Source of the DNA: Mediterranea massiliensis
GTDB taxonomy: Bacteria; Bacteroidota; Bacteroidia; Bacteroidales; Bacteroidaceae
DNA: 64,000 bases
NCBI GenBank assembly: GCA_015060695.1
Contig: SUYA01000005.1
Coordinates: forward strand, 62,001 to 126,000
Reading direction: 5' to 3'
Part shown: positions 1-8,517 of the stretch, piece by piece
Numbering within the stretch: position 1 is the first letter of the stretch
How the letters are laid out: each line of letters begins with the position of its first letter
The notes under the pieces: model-generated
What the model saw: only the letters and a program-made list of their open reading frames with translations
Told to the model about the DNA's origin: nothing
The model's database searches: none
Position numbers and translations under genes: made by a program

Positions 1-501
1 TGTATTCTACGGTTTTCTGTTTGGGATATAACCTGCTTAAATCTAAAGACGCTTCATCCAGACGAAGAATAAATGTTTTTCCGCTTACTCGCTCGTCGGT
101 TGATTGGTAGTTCAGATTTACATTAACTTGCCCTTCTTTCCAAATGGCTTCCGCATCCAATTGATAATAAGGAGAGTCAGATAAATTCCCTTTCATCATG
201 ACTTCCGAAGATGTTGCTACAGTCTGCATTTCAATGATTATTGATTTTTCATATGGAGGCCAGATGGCAAGTAATTCCAATATCATTTTACCGTCTTCCT
301 TGGCGGGCATACTATAATCTGGGTTAAACCCTATTCCGATGCCTTCAGTGTCTGTAGTGTATTCTTCTCCGTTTAGAAGTACACTACGGCTTTCACCCGT
401 ATAAACACCTTGAAGTTTGTCTAAACTGATAGGGGGTTCTTCATTCTCGCAGCTGATGATGAAGCAACTTAAGAGTAGTAAAAACAGATAATTCGTCTTC
501 A
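1..501 (-). CDS. Lipoprotein of unknown function (3' end outside window)
   Basis: Seen: 167 codons read from an ATG at 501 to the left edge without a stop, so the C-terminal part is missing. The start MKTNYLFLLLLSCFIISC is a lipoprotein signal with the lipid-accepting cysteine at residue 18, followed by an acidic ENEEP stretch typical of surface-exported Bacteroidota lipoproteins. The rest is polar and beta-rich (LNGEEYTTDTEG, GKMILELLAIWPPYE, VNVNLNYQST). I do not recognise the family with certainty; it may resemble small DUF4925-type lipoproteins. A good promoter lies just upstream at 544-573. The next gene upstream on the same strand is also a lipoprotein but is separated by a terminator. 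Confidence 0.75.
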
Positions 502-543
502 TAACTGTAATAAAATTATAGTTTGTAATAAAATGTGTCGGTA

Positions 544-573
544 CAAAAATAGTAAAATTATTTAAATATGCAA
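544..573 (-). promoter_or_regulatory. Bacteroides-type promoter for the 1-501 lipoprotein
   Basis: On the minus strand the -7 box TATTTTTG lies at 551-544 and a -33 TTG at 573-571, 19 bases apart. The -33 sits in one arm of the terminator hairpin of the upstream gene. Expected start of transcription is about 535-540. Confidence 0.5.
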
Positions 574-596
574 GTGCTCTAAGCACAGAGCACTTG
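571..596 (-). terminator. Hairpin downstream of the 649-2313 lipoprotein gene
   Basis: A perfect 10-bp stem (CAAGTGCTCT / AGAGCACTTG) with a 6-base loop, followed on the minus strand by an A/T-rich tail. It lies 53 bases after the stop codon of the 649-2313 gene. No long T run, so strength is uncertain. Confidence 0.55.
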
Positions 597-648
597 TATA
601 TTTAATGTTTTTTATCAAAATATTATTTCAAAATGGAATTTCACAATA

Positions 649-2313
649 TTAATATTGAGAATAATTATGATATTGTTGGTATAAAACCGGATCCCATTCT
701 ACTTTAGGCACAAAGGTGCGGGTGTGCAGAGTGGTATCTCGCTTGCCTTCGAACTCAGTAACCAAGAAGAGCGAGAATCTTAAATAACGGTCTTCCATAG
801 GATACCCCATGTTACCAGCCATATACATTTCTTCGTTGGGTAAAGAAATAACAGTAGGTGATTGGCCGTATCTATTGTACAATCCTTCTCTCATATAGAC
901 AACAGCCTTCATATCATCAAGTACAATTTTGTCTTTCCCCTCGTCGTCACCATTGTAGATGTAGTTGAGGGTTTGATTGTAGTTTCCGAAACTGCCATAT
1001 GAATTAGAAAGGCTACCATAATCAAAATTATTGATGGGATTGAGTAATGTACTATCTCGTTTATTAACATAGCGTACTATGTCAATATCTACCCAATGCT
1101 TTACAAGGTGTTCTTCCAATTCAGGATTGATTCGCAAATCGTAATTATATCCGGTAATGCCGCGTAACTTGTAGTTGAACTCCGTTCCGTTAAAGTAATC
1201 GGAAGTTCTATCAGCCAAAGGATGGATATAAATGGTTGGTGCCGAGGCTAAATTCCAAACTCCAAGATTCATACCTAATTTTGAAGTAGAAAAATTTTCT
1301 CCTAAAGAGGGAACTGGCGCATTGTTATCATGAACAATTTCTCCGGTAATTGTCCCTTCAGTGCGTGTAGTGAACGATAAATCTGTAATGGTTGCCGTTG
1401 GTTGGCTGAACCCGGCTGTCAGGGTGCTTAACACCTTGTTCACTCCGGCTTTTACAAAAGCTCCACCAAGTCCGGCAATTAGAGAACGAGTGCTTGCGCT
1501 ATCGCTTGAGATATAATTGTTTTCAATATAATCTTTCGCTTCATCACCAAATACCGACGCTACATCTCCGACTAATGCCGATAGAGGATTGGTACTGCCG
1601 TGTGTAATGAGTTGTCCTTCTGATACGCCGTTAAATAGGACGTTGAAGTTTGCAGTAGCAGTGTTTAAATTACTCGGTAGTATAGTTAGTATGCTATTGG
1701 CATTGTTATTGCCGGTGTCGTAAGCCAATTGGACTTGTGTGCCATTCCATCCAATACTAAATGCTTTGTTTGATAATTGTGACGCATTGCTACCAATCCA
1801 ATAGTTTATGAGATTGACATCCATCGGTAACGACAATTCATTGACATGATTGAACAGTTTATGAGGGACATTCAGATTGAATCTCCAAAGGCCGGTATTG
1901 TTTGCCAAATTTCCTTTAGGTTCTAAGTAATAGAGTATTTTGAGCATTCCGGTGCGCTGATTATAAAAGAAGATAAAATTCTTAGAATCGGTGTTAGAAT
2001 TTCCTAAAGTGTGTAGTAACATGACCCAACCGTCTTCTTTTTTTATATCGTATGCCATAGATATGGGTAATGCAGAAAGTGCGCTTCCGGACCAAGGTAA
2101 ATCAACTTCTGCACCTGAATTCAAATGGACAGTGGTGTGATTTTCCCAATCGTTTTCAAAACTATTGGCATTGCGTGTGCTTGCCATAGTCAGTGGATAC
2201 ACTGTGCCGCTTAGCGTCACATCTTCATGAGTAGTGTTTTGTACTAATTCGTCGTCTGAACACGAAACGAATAATGCCGCTACGAGCATTGATAAAATAA
2301 TGTTCTTTTTCAT
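649..2313 (-). CDS. Large surface lipoprotein of unknown function
   Basis: 554 residues. The start MKKNIILSMLVAALFVSC is a lipoprotein signal with cysteine 18, followed by SDDE, an export-type acidic sequence. The mature part is polar, rich in N, S, T and Y, with no recognisable catalytic motif; the middle (about residues 225-330) contains a hydrophobic stretch (GLGGAFVKAGVNKVLSTLTAG) that is too short and glycine-rich to be a clear membrane segment. Function unknown. The neighbouring partial lipoprotein (1-501) and the small secreted protein (2423-2785) lie in the same direction but each has its own terminator, so they may form separate units. Likely an outer-membrane or surface protein by its signal type. 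Confidence 0.8.
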   Translation of the reverse strand: MKKNIILSMLVAALFVSCSDDELVQNTTHEDVTLSGTVYPLTMASTRNANSFENDWENHTTVHLNSGAEVDLPWSGSALSALPISMAYDIKKEDGWVMLLHTLGNSNTDSKNFIFFYNQRTGMLKILYYLEPKGNLANNTGLWRFNLNVPHKLFNHVNELSLPMDVNLINYWIGSNASQLSNKAFSIGWNGTQVQLAYDTGNNNANSILTILPSNLNTATANFNVLFNGVSEGQLITHGSTNPLSALVGDVASVFGDEAKDYIENNYISSDSASTRSLIAGLGGAFVKAGVNKVLSTLTAGFSQPTATITDLSFTTRTEGTITGEIVHDNNAPVPSLGENFSTSKLGMNLGVWNLASAPTIYIHPLADRTSDYFNGTEFNYKLRGITGYNYDLRINPELEEHLVKHWVDIDIVRYVNKRDSTLLNPINNFDYGSLSNSYGSFGNYNQTLNYIYNGDDEGKDKIVLDDMKAVVYMREGLYNRYGQSPTVISLPNEEMYMAGNMGYPMEDRYLRFSLFLVTEFEGKRDTTLHTRTFVPKVEWDPVLYQQYHNYSQY

Positions 2314-2380
2314 GACATTTGTGATGTTAAGTGTTAATAAAATAGGAGTTTTTTTAGTGGATTCTACACCTTATTATATA

Positions 2381-2417
2381 TATGCATCCTTGAACCGAGA
2401 CAGTTCAAGGATGCATA
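2381..2417 (-). terminator. Strong hairpin after the 2423-2785 gene
   Basis: A perfect 15-bp stem (TATGCATCCTTGAAC and its complement) with a 7-base loop, starting 6 bases past the stop codon at 2423. The minus-strand continuation is TATATAATAA. Reads as the terminator of the small secreted protein gene. Confidence 0.65.
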
Positions 2418-2422
2418 TCGTT

Positions 2423-2785
2423 TTAATAGAGGGTGAACCAACCGTAGTAGAGTTCTTCTCCGCAAGAGATTTCTATGCGATATTCTCCGGAGAGCAACGA
2501 GGTCAGGGTGAAGCTTGCTTCACCAACACACAACAAGGGGAGTTGCTGAACCAACTGATTGCCGGCATCGTAGATGCTGACTGTCATCGTCATGGCTACA
2601 TCGCTGTAGATACTGATGCAGCTTCCGTCAATGATAGCTGTGGGTTCGCATACTAAGGAGCGACGATCTTCAACGGCTTCAGCATTTGCGTCGTCCTCTC
2701 TTAACAAGGTGATTTCTTCGTCTGCCCAAATAGGGGCTGAACCGAGCAGTGCAAATAATGCACAAATTAATTTAACTGTTTTCAT
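2423..2785 (-). CDS. Small secreted DUF3244-like protein
   Basis: 120 residues. The start MKTVKLICALFALLGSAPIWA is a cleavable signal peptide (probable cut after WADE or IWA). The mature protein of about 100 residues has an acidic linker (EDDANAEAVEDRRS) and then a small beta-sandwich-like region: ISIYSDVAMTMTVSIYDAG, LVQQLPLLCVGEASFTLTS, LLSGEYRIEISCGEELYYGW. The pattern 'xVxIYDxxGxxVxxxxxxxxxxxxxxLxSGxYxIxI' matches the DUF3244 family of secreted Bacteroides proteins, which has no known function. A TPR/HTH regulator lies upstream on the same strand; Bacteroides often pair such genes, but co-regulation is inference. Confidence 0.75.
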   Translation of the reverse strand: MKTVKLICALFALLGSAPIWADEEITLLREDDANAEAVEDRRSLVCEPTAIIDGSCISIYSDVAMTMTVSIYDAGNQLVQQLPLLCVGEASFTLTSLLSGEYRIEISCGEELYYGWFTLY

Positions 2786-2905
2786 ACCTTTTTGTATTTA
2801 AAGTTACGAAAACAAAAAAACATTTTTCTTTTCAGAATAAAGAGGAAATAGTTGAAAAATGAGTGTGCACTTTAGTGTGCACTCGTTTTATAAAGGCTAA
2901 ATGGT

Positions 2906-3616
2906 TTATAATGAGTGTATAAATGAATCCCATTCTTCCGGTTTCCCTTGTTCTTTGAAAATGCGTTTGAACAGCCTACGTCGTGTTGAGGTGATTGTTT
3001 CTTTAGGTCGTTGCAGTAGTTTTGATATGGCCGAAGGTGAAAAATTCATTTTTATGAGCAAACATAATTGTTGTTCGTAAGGGTTGAAAGGATGAATTTC
3101 CTTGAGCTTTTCAATGAAAGAGGGATGCTCGTGTTGAATTACTTCTTCTATTAGTTCCCACTCTTCGGAAGTTATAAAGACTCTTCCCATAGGGTCTTGA
3201 AGGCGGCGGTTTAAAGTGCGGTATATGCTCGTTTCTTTTATCCGTTCTTTGGCTTCTTGGTGTTTAGCTTGTTTAATCTCTGCTTGGCGAGTTTCCAGAA
3301 AAATCAGTTCTTTCTGTTCTTTCAGTTGTTTTTGCAATGCACTGTTAGTGAAAGATGCTTGGCTTAGTTCTTGCTCTAACTCTACAATGCGTTTTTTGTT
3401 CTCTTCAATATAGGCCAGACTTCTTTTGTAACTTTCTTCTTTTAACTGCTGGGCTTTACGGTGTTGTGCTTTAAGTGTTTCTCTTTTTCTGCGATTATAT
3501 TGATAGTAGGCTGCAAATGATATAATAAGAATGAGTAGTATGAATAAGGTATTGTCTATTTGTTGACTTTTCTTTTCGTTTTCGTATTCCAATCTGTGAT
3601 TTTCTTTTTCGCGCAC
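2906..3616 (-). CDS. C-terminal half of a split TPR sensor-regulator: membrane segment, coiled coil, HTH
   Basis: 236 residues if started at GTG 3616. Residues about 21-41 form one membrane segment (TLFILLILIISFAAYYQYN), followed by a charged coiled coil (about 45-135) and a C-terminal DNA-binding-like region (about 165-236) with NPYEQQLCLLIKMNFSPSAI and RPKETITSTRRRLFKRIF, which resembles the HTH end of Bacteroidota TPR regulators. The GTG is probably not a real start: it is the codon that would follow the upstream TPR part if one base were restored, so this is the second half of one broken protein. Whether it is translated alone (the ORFs overlap by 61 bases) is unknown. Confidence 0.65.
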   Translation of the reverse strand: MREKENHRLEYENEKKSQQIDNTLFILLILIISFAAYYQYNRRKRETLKAQHRKAQQLKEESYKRSLAYIEENKKRIVELEQELSQASFTNSALQKQLKEQKELIFLETRQAEIKQAKHQEAKERIKETSIYRTLNRRLQDPMGRVFITSEEWELIEEVIQHEHPSFIEKLKEIHPFNPYEQQLCLLIKMNFSPSAISKLLQRPKETITSTRRRLFKRIFKEQGKPEEWDSFIHSL

Positions 3617-4656
3617 TGGTAGTTGTAGAGCGAAATCATTTTTTGTAAAGATTCGTTTTGATTCAACTTTTGTATAGAATCGTGCAGTGTTAAGTAAGAG
3701 TGTAGATGACGCATAATGGCTTGACGGTCATTCTTCTTGATGGCAATCTCTGCCAATCCGCGGTGAGCTACTTCTTGTGCATAGATGGTGCCACATTCTA
3801 AAAGTTGTTTATAATAATAGGTGGCAGAATCTGTCATGCCGATGTTGTGGTATAGTTTTGCTGCAACAGTAAAAATTCCACTTTGATTAGTATGTTTGAT
3901 ATTTTGTAGAGCATTATCTAAAGCTATTTTAGCTGAATCATATTGTTTGATTGAAGTGTACAAAGCCGCTATTTGGCTTTGTATCATATTGTTGAAATTT
4001 TCTTTTTTGATGTATGAACTTATTTCATAAGCTTTTTGGAAATAGACTAATGCACTATCTTTCTTTCCGGTAAATCGAAAGATATTCGCCATATCTCTTA
4101 GATTGTATAGTATTCCTATACTGTCTTTTCTAAGGATATCTAACTCATGGCATTTGCGTATGCATTTCATAGCTTCGTCATACATTTGTTGGTAATAGAA
4201 CAGTGTCCCCATCTGGCTGTAGATGCGGCTTTTTAAGTCGAACTCTCCCTCGGTGGGTAGTACTTCGATGGCTTTTTGGAAGTAGTCTAATGCTTGTGGG
4301 GCATCACCTAAATCGCGGCAGACACGGCCGGCATAGTAATAGGCTTCGGGTAGGTGGCGATGGTTGTTCTTCTTGACGTAGTATTGCAACACAGATTGTA
4401 TCAGGCTGTCGTTGTTGTGAGGGTGGTATGCTTTGTCGGCCGCTTTGGTGCATAGCAGGTGGTAGTACATTCGGACGTCGGGGGATGATTGCAACATTTG
4501 CGGTTCCAGCCGTTTCAGTAGTTGCACGGCACTGTCGGGAGCTGTGTTGCAAAGGGTATCGGCTGTAAGTAGCACAGTCGGGTAGGGGCGGTGGCTGCAG
4601 GCAGAGGGTAGCAGCAGACCAATGACAAGTAAGAGGATAAGGGGGCGTGTTTTCAT
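3556..4656 (-). CDS. N-terminal half of a split TPR sensor-regulator (lipoprotein signal, TPR repeats)
   Basis: Started at ATG 4656, 366 residues: MKTRPLILLLVIGLLLPSAC is a lipoprotein-like signal with cysteine 20. Tetratricopeptide-like helices follow (APDSAVQLLKRLEP, PEAYYYAGRVCRDLGDAPQA, YYQQMYDEAMKCIRKCHEL, KKDSALVYFQKAYEI, DSATYYYKQLLECG). The last 22 or so residues (from CAKKK) are out of the family pattern; the expected continuation (REKENHRLEYENEK) is encoded in the next frame and starts the 2906-3616 gene. The intact family has TPR in the periplasm, one membrane pass and a cytoplasmic HTH. Either a real one-base deletion or a sequencing error. An upstream ATG at 4716 adds 20 residues without a signal pattern and was not chosen. 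Confidence 0.65.
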   Translation of the reverse strand: MKTRPLILLLVIGLLLPSACSHRPYPTVLLTADTLCNTAPDSAVQLLKRLEPQMLQSSPDVRMYYHLLCTKAADKAYHPHNNDSLIQSVLQYYVKKNNHRHLPEAYYYAGRVCRDLGDAPQALDYFQKAIEVLPTEGEFDLKSRIYSQMGTLFYYQQMYDEAMKCIRKCHELDILRKDSIGILYNLRDMANIFRFTGKKDSALVYFQKAYEISSYIKKENFNNMIQSQIAALYTSIKQYDSAKIALDNALQNIKHTNQSGIFTVAAKLYHNIGMTDSATYYYKQLLECGTIYAQEVAHRGLAEIAIKKNDRQAIMRHLHSYLTLHDSIQKLNQNESLQKMISLYNYQCAKKKITDWNTKTKRKVNK

Positions 4657-4667
4657 TGTTATATAAG

Positions 4668-4706
4668 GTAAGCAAGAGGGTGCGCTGTTGCGCACCCTCT
4701 GCTTAC
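4668..4706 (-). terminator. Terminator of the beta-galactosidase gene
   Basis: A 16-bp stem with a single bulged A (GTAAGC-AGAGGGTGCG type) and a 6-base loop, 19 bases past the stop codon of the GH35 gene. It ends only about 12 bases before the start of the downstream TPR gene, so that gene probably depends on read-through or its own promoter inside this gap. Confidence 0.6.
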
Positions 4707-4724
4707 TGTTTGCCAATTATAGGT

Positions 4725-7082
4725 TTAGTATTTAAAATCGTCGGCTTTCACAAAAATCTTGTAGTCTTTGATGCCACCGGGAACTTGAGCTTCCATACGT
4801 GGCAGGTATTGCAAGGCTGTCAATGTATGGGTACCGCCCAGGTCGATAACAATGGCATGCGGATAGGCTGCCCCTCTGACGGTGTTCCAATAGGTTGATT
4901 CTTGCAAGTCGAAGGTCTTGTCGGCCGAGCGGTTTTCGCGAGCCACGTCTTCGCTGTCGGCATACTTCACAATCCACGGTTCGCGAGAGATGCGTTCACC
5001 TTCGGCATTAACCAAGTAGAGTTCGGCGATGCTGGCACGTTCCTTGCCGTCTTGCGAGCTGAGTGCTTGCAAGCAGACGTAGCGACCGGTTACCGGTGCA
5101 TCGAACTTCACTTCTTGCCATCCGTTGCCCGGAGCAAAGCTACCTGTGGCAACCGGCTTTTCGGCACTGAGGTCAAGTTCTTGTCCCTCTTCACGGTGAG
5201 TCAATGGTTTCGGAGTTTGCAACTGGTCGATGAGCGGAGTGGCCAAACCTTCAGACTTGGCTTCCTTCGGACCTACAATGTCGAATACGATGATTTCGTT
5301 TTCGCCTTTCTTCAACCAACAACCCGGCATGTAGAGTGTCTGCTGAGGACCGATTTCCCAGATACGTCCCATGGCATGACCGTTGACGTAAACCAAACCT
5401 TTGCCCCAAGTTTCGAAGTTGAGGAAGGTATCGCTGGGCTTCTTCACATTGAAAGTGGCACGATAAACACCCGGAATGCGTTGACCTTGTTCGTCGGTCA
5501 GCTTTTCAATGGGTTTGAACTTCATGTTCTTATAGAAGTCGTAAGTATCTTCGAGGTTGAATACTTCCCAATTCTTCAAGTTGCATACAAAAGGATATCC
5601 GCCGTTGTCCATAGTGATGGTTACATCGTCCACAATACCCTTGAAGTCCTTGATGGCACGACCAAAGTTGATGCGGCCCATGGCTTCTACCAAGATATCG
5701 AGTTGTGCTCCTTTGGGGCATGCCGGCAACTTCAAGCCTCTTTCACCGTTGCGACGGTCGAGTTTACCAATCAGCTTGCCGTCAACAAAGATTTGGGCAT
5801 AGTCGTGTGCATTGATGCTGAGCAACGAAGGCTCTTTCATTTCGGGCAAGGTGGTGCGATAGAGGATGCTACCGAAGCCTTGGTCGTACTCTTCCATGGT
5901 GCGGATGTCCTTGTCTTTCTTGGCCTCAGGCAGGTTGTCGAACAACGGTGCCATTTCGGTGAATTGGAAAGCAGGGATGCTGATGGGCTTGATGAGTGCA
6001 GGTACCTTGGCTTGCTTCTGGCCATACATATATTTAGAGAGGGTCTTGCGCAGTTGCCAGTACTTCGGGGTTGTTTGACCCGATTCGCTGATGGGCGCGT
6101 CGTAGTCGTAAGAGGTTACGTCGGGAGCAAAGCCGGGTGAGTTGGCACCTGCCCAATGTCCCCAGTTGGTACCACCGTGAGTCATGTAGAGGCTGAATGA
6201 GATGCCTTTTGACAACATTTCGTCGATGCCTTCAATCATGGCTTCGGCCGGACGAGTTTCGTGGTTGGCTCCCCATTTGTCGAACCATCCGCTCCAGAAT
6301 TCTGAACACATCAGCGGGCTGTCGGGGCGCATCTGTTTCAGGCGGGCAAATTGTTGGTCGATGTTAGCACCGGTACCGAAGTTCATGGTCCATACCAAAT
6401 CGTCCAAACCGTTCAGGTGGAAGTTTGATGCCCAGTCGCATTGGAACAAGGTGATTTCGTTGCCAAAGTGCTTGCGAACGATGTCGCGAATTTCGCCAAC
6501 ATACTTCTTGTTGCGGCCGTATGAGCCATATTCGTTTTCTACTTGTACCATGATGATAGGACCGCCATTCTGTATGGTCAAGTCTTTCACTTGGTTGGCT
6601 ACTTGCTCTTCGAACAGGGCTACTCGCTCAATGAAGTAAGGATCGTCTTCGCGCAGGCGGATGTCTTTCTTTTTCAACAACCACCAGGGCAGACCACCCA
6701 TTTCCCATTCGGCGCAAACATACGGGCCGGGACGAAGGATGACGTACATGCCGTTGGCTTGACACAAGCGGCAGAATTCAGCCAAGTCTTTCTGACCGGT
6801 AAAGTCGTAAACACCCGGTTTCTCTTCGTGGGCATTCCAGAATACGTAGAGACAAACGGTGTTCATGCCTAAAGCCTTGCATAGCTTGATGCGTTGATCC
6901 CAGTATGGCTTTGGGATACGGGGGTAGTGTAACTCGGCTGCTTTTACCACAAACGGTTCGCCGTTCAGCAAGAAGGTGCCTTTGCCGGCGGTAAAGCTGC
7001 CTTTTTCTACTTGTGCTTGGGTGGGCAATGCGCATCCCAAGCCGAGGACTAATGCTAAAGTCCAAATAAGAAATCTTTTCAT
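4725..7082 (-). CDS. Exported GH35 beta-galactosidase with C-terminal carbohydrate-binding-like domain
   Basis: 785 residues. A signal peptide (residues 1-24, ending PTQAQ) sends it to the periplasm or beyond. The GH35 barrel covers about residues 30-350. By family knowledge the acid/base is E184 in VQVENEYGSYG and the nucleophile E261 in CSEFWSGWFDKWG. Other GH35 hallmarks are AELHYPRIPKPYW, YVFWNAHEEKPG, LRPGPYVCAEWEMGG and MTHGGTNWGHW. The middle part has beta-sandwich domains, including LVYVNGHAMGRIWEIGPQQT, and the last 150 residues resemble an F5/8-type (discoidin) domain with WQEVKFDAPVTGRYV and IVIDLGG. The enzyme removes terminal beta-galactose from oligosaccharides or glycans. It has its own promoter and terminator, so it looks monocistronic. 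No SusC/D partners are in view. Confidence 0.95.
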   Translation of the reverse strand: MKRFLIWTLALVLGLGCALPTQAQVEKGSFTAGKGTFLLNGEPFVVKAAELHYPRIPKPYWDQRIKLCKALGMNTVCLYVFWNAHEEKPGVYDFTGQKDLAEFCRLCQANGMYVILRPGPYVCAEWEMGGLPWWLLKKKDIRLREDDPYFIERVALFEEQVANQVKDLTIQNGGPIIMVQVENEYGSYGRNKKYVGEIRDIVRKHFGNEITLFQCDWASNFHLNGLDDLVWTMNFGTGANIDQQFARLKQMRPDSPLMCSEFWSGWFDKWGANHETRPAEAMIEGIDEMLSKGISFSLYMTHGGTNWGHWAGANSPGFAPDVTSYDYDAPISESGQTTPKYWQLRKTLSKYMYGQKQAKVPALIKPISIPAFQFTEMAPLFDNLPEAKKDKDIRTMEEYDQGFGSILYRTTLPEMKEPSLLSINAHDYAQIFVDGKLIGKLDRRNGERGLKLPACPKGAQLDILVEAMGRINFGRAIKDFKGIVDDVTITMDNGGYPFVCNLKNWEVFNLEDTYDFYKNMKFKPIEKLTDEQGQRIPGVYRATFNVKKPSDTFLNFETWGKGLVYVNGHAMGRIWEIGPQQTLYMPGCWLKKGENEIIVFDIVGPKEAKSEGLATPLIDQLQTPKPLTHREEGQELDLSAEKPVATGSFAPGNGWQEVKFDAPVTGRYVCLQALSSQDGKERASIAELYLVNAEGERISREPWIVKYADSEDVARENRSADKTFDLQESTYWNTVRGAAYPHAIVIDLGGTHTLTALQYLPRMEAQVPGGIKDYKIFVKADDFKY

Positions 7083-7124
7083 TTCGAAAAAAGGTATTAG
7101 AAATTAGTAAATATTCTTTGCGAG

Positions 7125-7155
7125 CAAAGATAAGCCTTTTATTCTGAAACTACAA
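7125..7155 (-). promoter_or_regulatory. Promoter of the GH35 gene
   Basis: Minus-strand -7 box TATCTTTG at 7132-7125 and -33 TTG at 7155-7153, separated by 20 bases. The -33 element lies in the last codons of the upstream phospholipase D-family gene. The ATG is 43 bases downstream of the -7 box. Confidence 0.6.
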
Positions 7156-8385
7156 GAAGGGTGTCAATAGATTTCCTAACCATCCCATGAATTTCTTCCA
7201 AAGCGACCGTTTTTTCCACATTTCGGGAGTCATCAAGGTGCTGTTCAGCTTGTCGCGTTCGAATACGGCATCCAGTTGGCTGGTGGTGTAGGGGTGGAAG
7301 ATGAAGGCATTGGTTTCATAGTCGTAGCGCAGGCTTCTGCTGTTCAGGTTGGCTGTGCCTACGGTGCAATGGGTACTGTCTATCATCATTACTTTAGAGT
7401 GATGGAAGCCGCCGTTGAACAGATATACTTTGGCACCTTTCTTCATCAGTTTGTGGCCGATGTAGAAGGAGGCTTCGGGGGTAAAGGGAATATCAGATAC
7501 GGCCGGTATCATGATTTCTACTTCGGTGCCTTTTTCTAATGCTTTCTTTATGGCTTTGCGAATGGACGGGGTAGGTACGAAGTAGGGGTTGATGAGTTTT
7601 ATATGTTCTTCGGCACTCTCGATGGCTGCTACGTAGGCATGGCGGATGCTTTCGGGCGATTCGTGAGGCATGCGGTCAACAATGGCTATCCGTTCCATCG
7701 GGGCGTCTCCGGTAGGCACTGCATCCGGGAAATAGGTAGGTCCTCCTACGTGCTGACCGGTTTCCCGGTTCCACATGGTCAGGAAGATGCCTTGCAGATA
7801 GCGGACAGATTCGCCTTCGATGCGGATGTGGATGTCGCGCCAATCGCCCAGTTTGGGCAGTCCGTGTATGTAGTAGTCGGCAATGTTCATACCGCCGGTG
7901 TAAGCCGTTTGTCCGTCAATGACTACTATCTTGCGGTGGTCGCGACTGAAAACATGATTCAACCAAGGGAAGGTGACGGGGTCGAACTTCACGATCTCTA
8001 TGCCGTCGGCCTTGATGGCTTCTAAGTGTCGTTTCTTCAGAGGGCGGTTGTTCGAGCTGTTGCCAAAGGCATCGAACATGGCACGTACTTCTACTCCTTC
8101 GGCGGCTTTTACGGCCAGCAGTTCGAAAAGGGCATTGGCTATGGAGTCGTTGCGGAAGTTGAAGTATTCTAAGTGGATGTGGTGCTTGGCTTGGCGAATG
8201 GCATCGAACAGGTCTTCAAACTTATCGGCACCACTGGTCAGCAAGGTCACTTGGTTACGGCCGGTAATGGGAGTTCCTTTGCTCTTCAGGTAGTCCATGA
8301 ATAGGGAGTCGCTACAGGTGCTTGTCTGTGCTTTCCCGGCAAAGGTGCTAATAATAAGTATGAAAAGTAGTATGAATTGCCTCAA
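7150..8385 (-). CDS. Exported phospholipase D-family (cardiolipin synthase-like) protein
   Basis: About 411 residues if it starts at TTG 8385. Two HKD motifs are intact: HRKIVVIDG in the first half and HHSKVMMIDS in the second, each followed by the family pattern (TGGMNIADYY; GTANLNSRSLR). This matches the cardiolipin synthase/phospholipase D superfamily, which moves phosphatidyl groups or cleaves phosphodiesters. Instead of the two N-terminal membrane segments of ClsA it has a signal-peptide-like start (RQFILLFILIISTFAGKAQ), so it may act outside the cytoplasm. A GTG at 8442 would extend the frame, but that codon lies upstream of the predicted promoter start, so TTG 8385, preceded by GGAG, is preferred. 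Substrate unknown. Confidence 0.85.
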   Translation of the reverse strand: MRQFILLFILIISTFAGKAQTSTCSDSLFMDYLKSKGTPITGRNQVTLLTSGADKFEDLFDAIRQAKHHIHLEYFNFRNDSIANALFELLAVKAAEGVEVRAMFDAFGNSSNNRPLKKRHLEAIKADGIEIVKFDPVTFPWLNHVFSRDHRKIVVIDGQTAYTGGMNIADYYIHGLPKLGDWRDIHIRIEGESVRYLQGIFLTMWNRETGQHVGGPTYFPDAVPTGDAPMERIAIVDRMPHESPESIRHAYVAAIESAEEHIKLINPYFVPTPSIRKAIKKALEKGTEVEIMIPAVSDIPFTPEASFYIGHKLMKKGAKVYLFNGGFHHSKVMMIDSTHCTVGTANLNSRSLRYDYETNAFIFHPYTTSQLDAVFERDKLNSTLMTPEMWKKRSLWKKFMGWLGNLLTPFL

Positions 8386-8419
8386 AATATATTCTCCTCT
8401 ATTTAGTTTTATGGGCAGG

Positions 8420-8450
8420 CAAAGGTAGTGTAAAACTGCCACATAAGCAA
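8420..8450 (-). promoter_or_regulatory. Promoter of the phospholipase D-family gene
   Basis: Minus-strand -7 TACCTTTG at 8427-8420, -33 TTG at 8450-8448, spacing 20. The -33 lies inside the left arm of an inverted repeat (8441-8450 / 8471-8480). Predicted transcription start near 8410-8414. Confidence 0.6.
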
Positions 8451-8480
8451 ATGTTGAGGCAGAAAGATGCTTGCTTATGT
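8441..8480. repeat. Inverted repeat overlapping the phospholipase D-family promoter
   Basis: ACATAAGCAA at 8441-8450 is matched by TTGCTTATGT at 8471-8480, 20 bases apart, extending to 13 bp with one mismatch. It could be the terminator of the sigma-factor operon (stop at 8518) or an operator covering the -33 region. Confidence 0.45.
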
Positions 8481-8517
8481 GACAATCAGAACACTCTTGG
8501 TTGTATGTCTATGAGGC

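Noticed and set aside
2234..2656. 140-codon plus-strand frame
   Set aside because: Antisense to the lipoprotein start and the DUF3244-like gene, and it runs through a terminator hairpin.
4902..6140. 412-codon plus-strand frame opposite the GH35 gene
   Set aside because: Antisense to conserved beta-galactosidase sequence; the translation is low-complexity, without any motif, and has no promoter.
8386..8442. GTG start at 8442 for the phospholipase D-family protein
   Set aside because: Upstream of the predicted transcription start and gives no signal peptide at the N-terminus.
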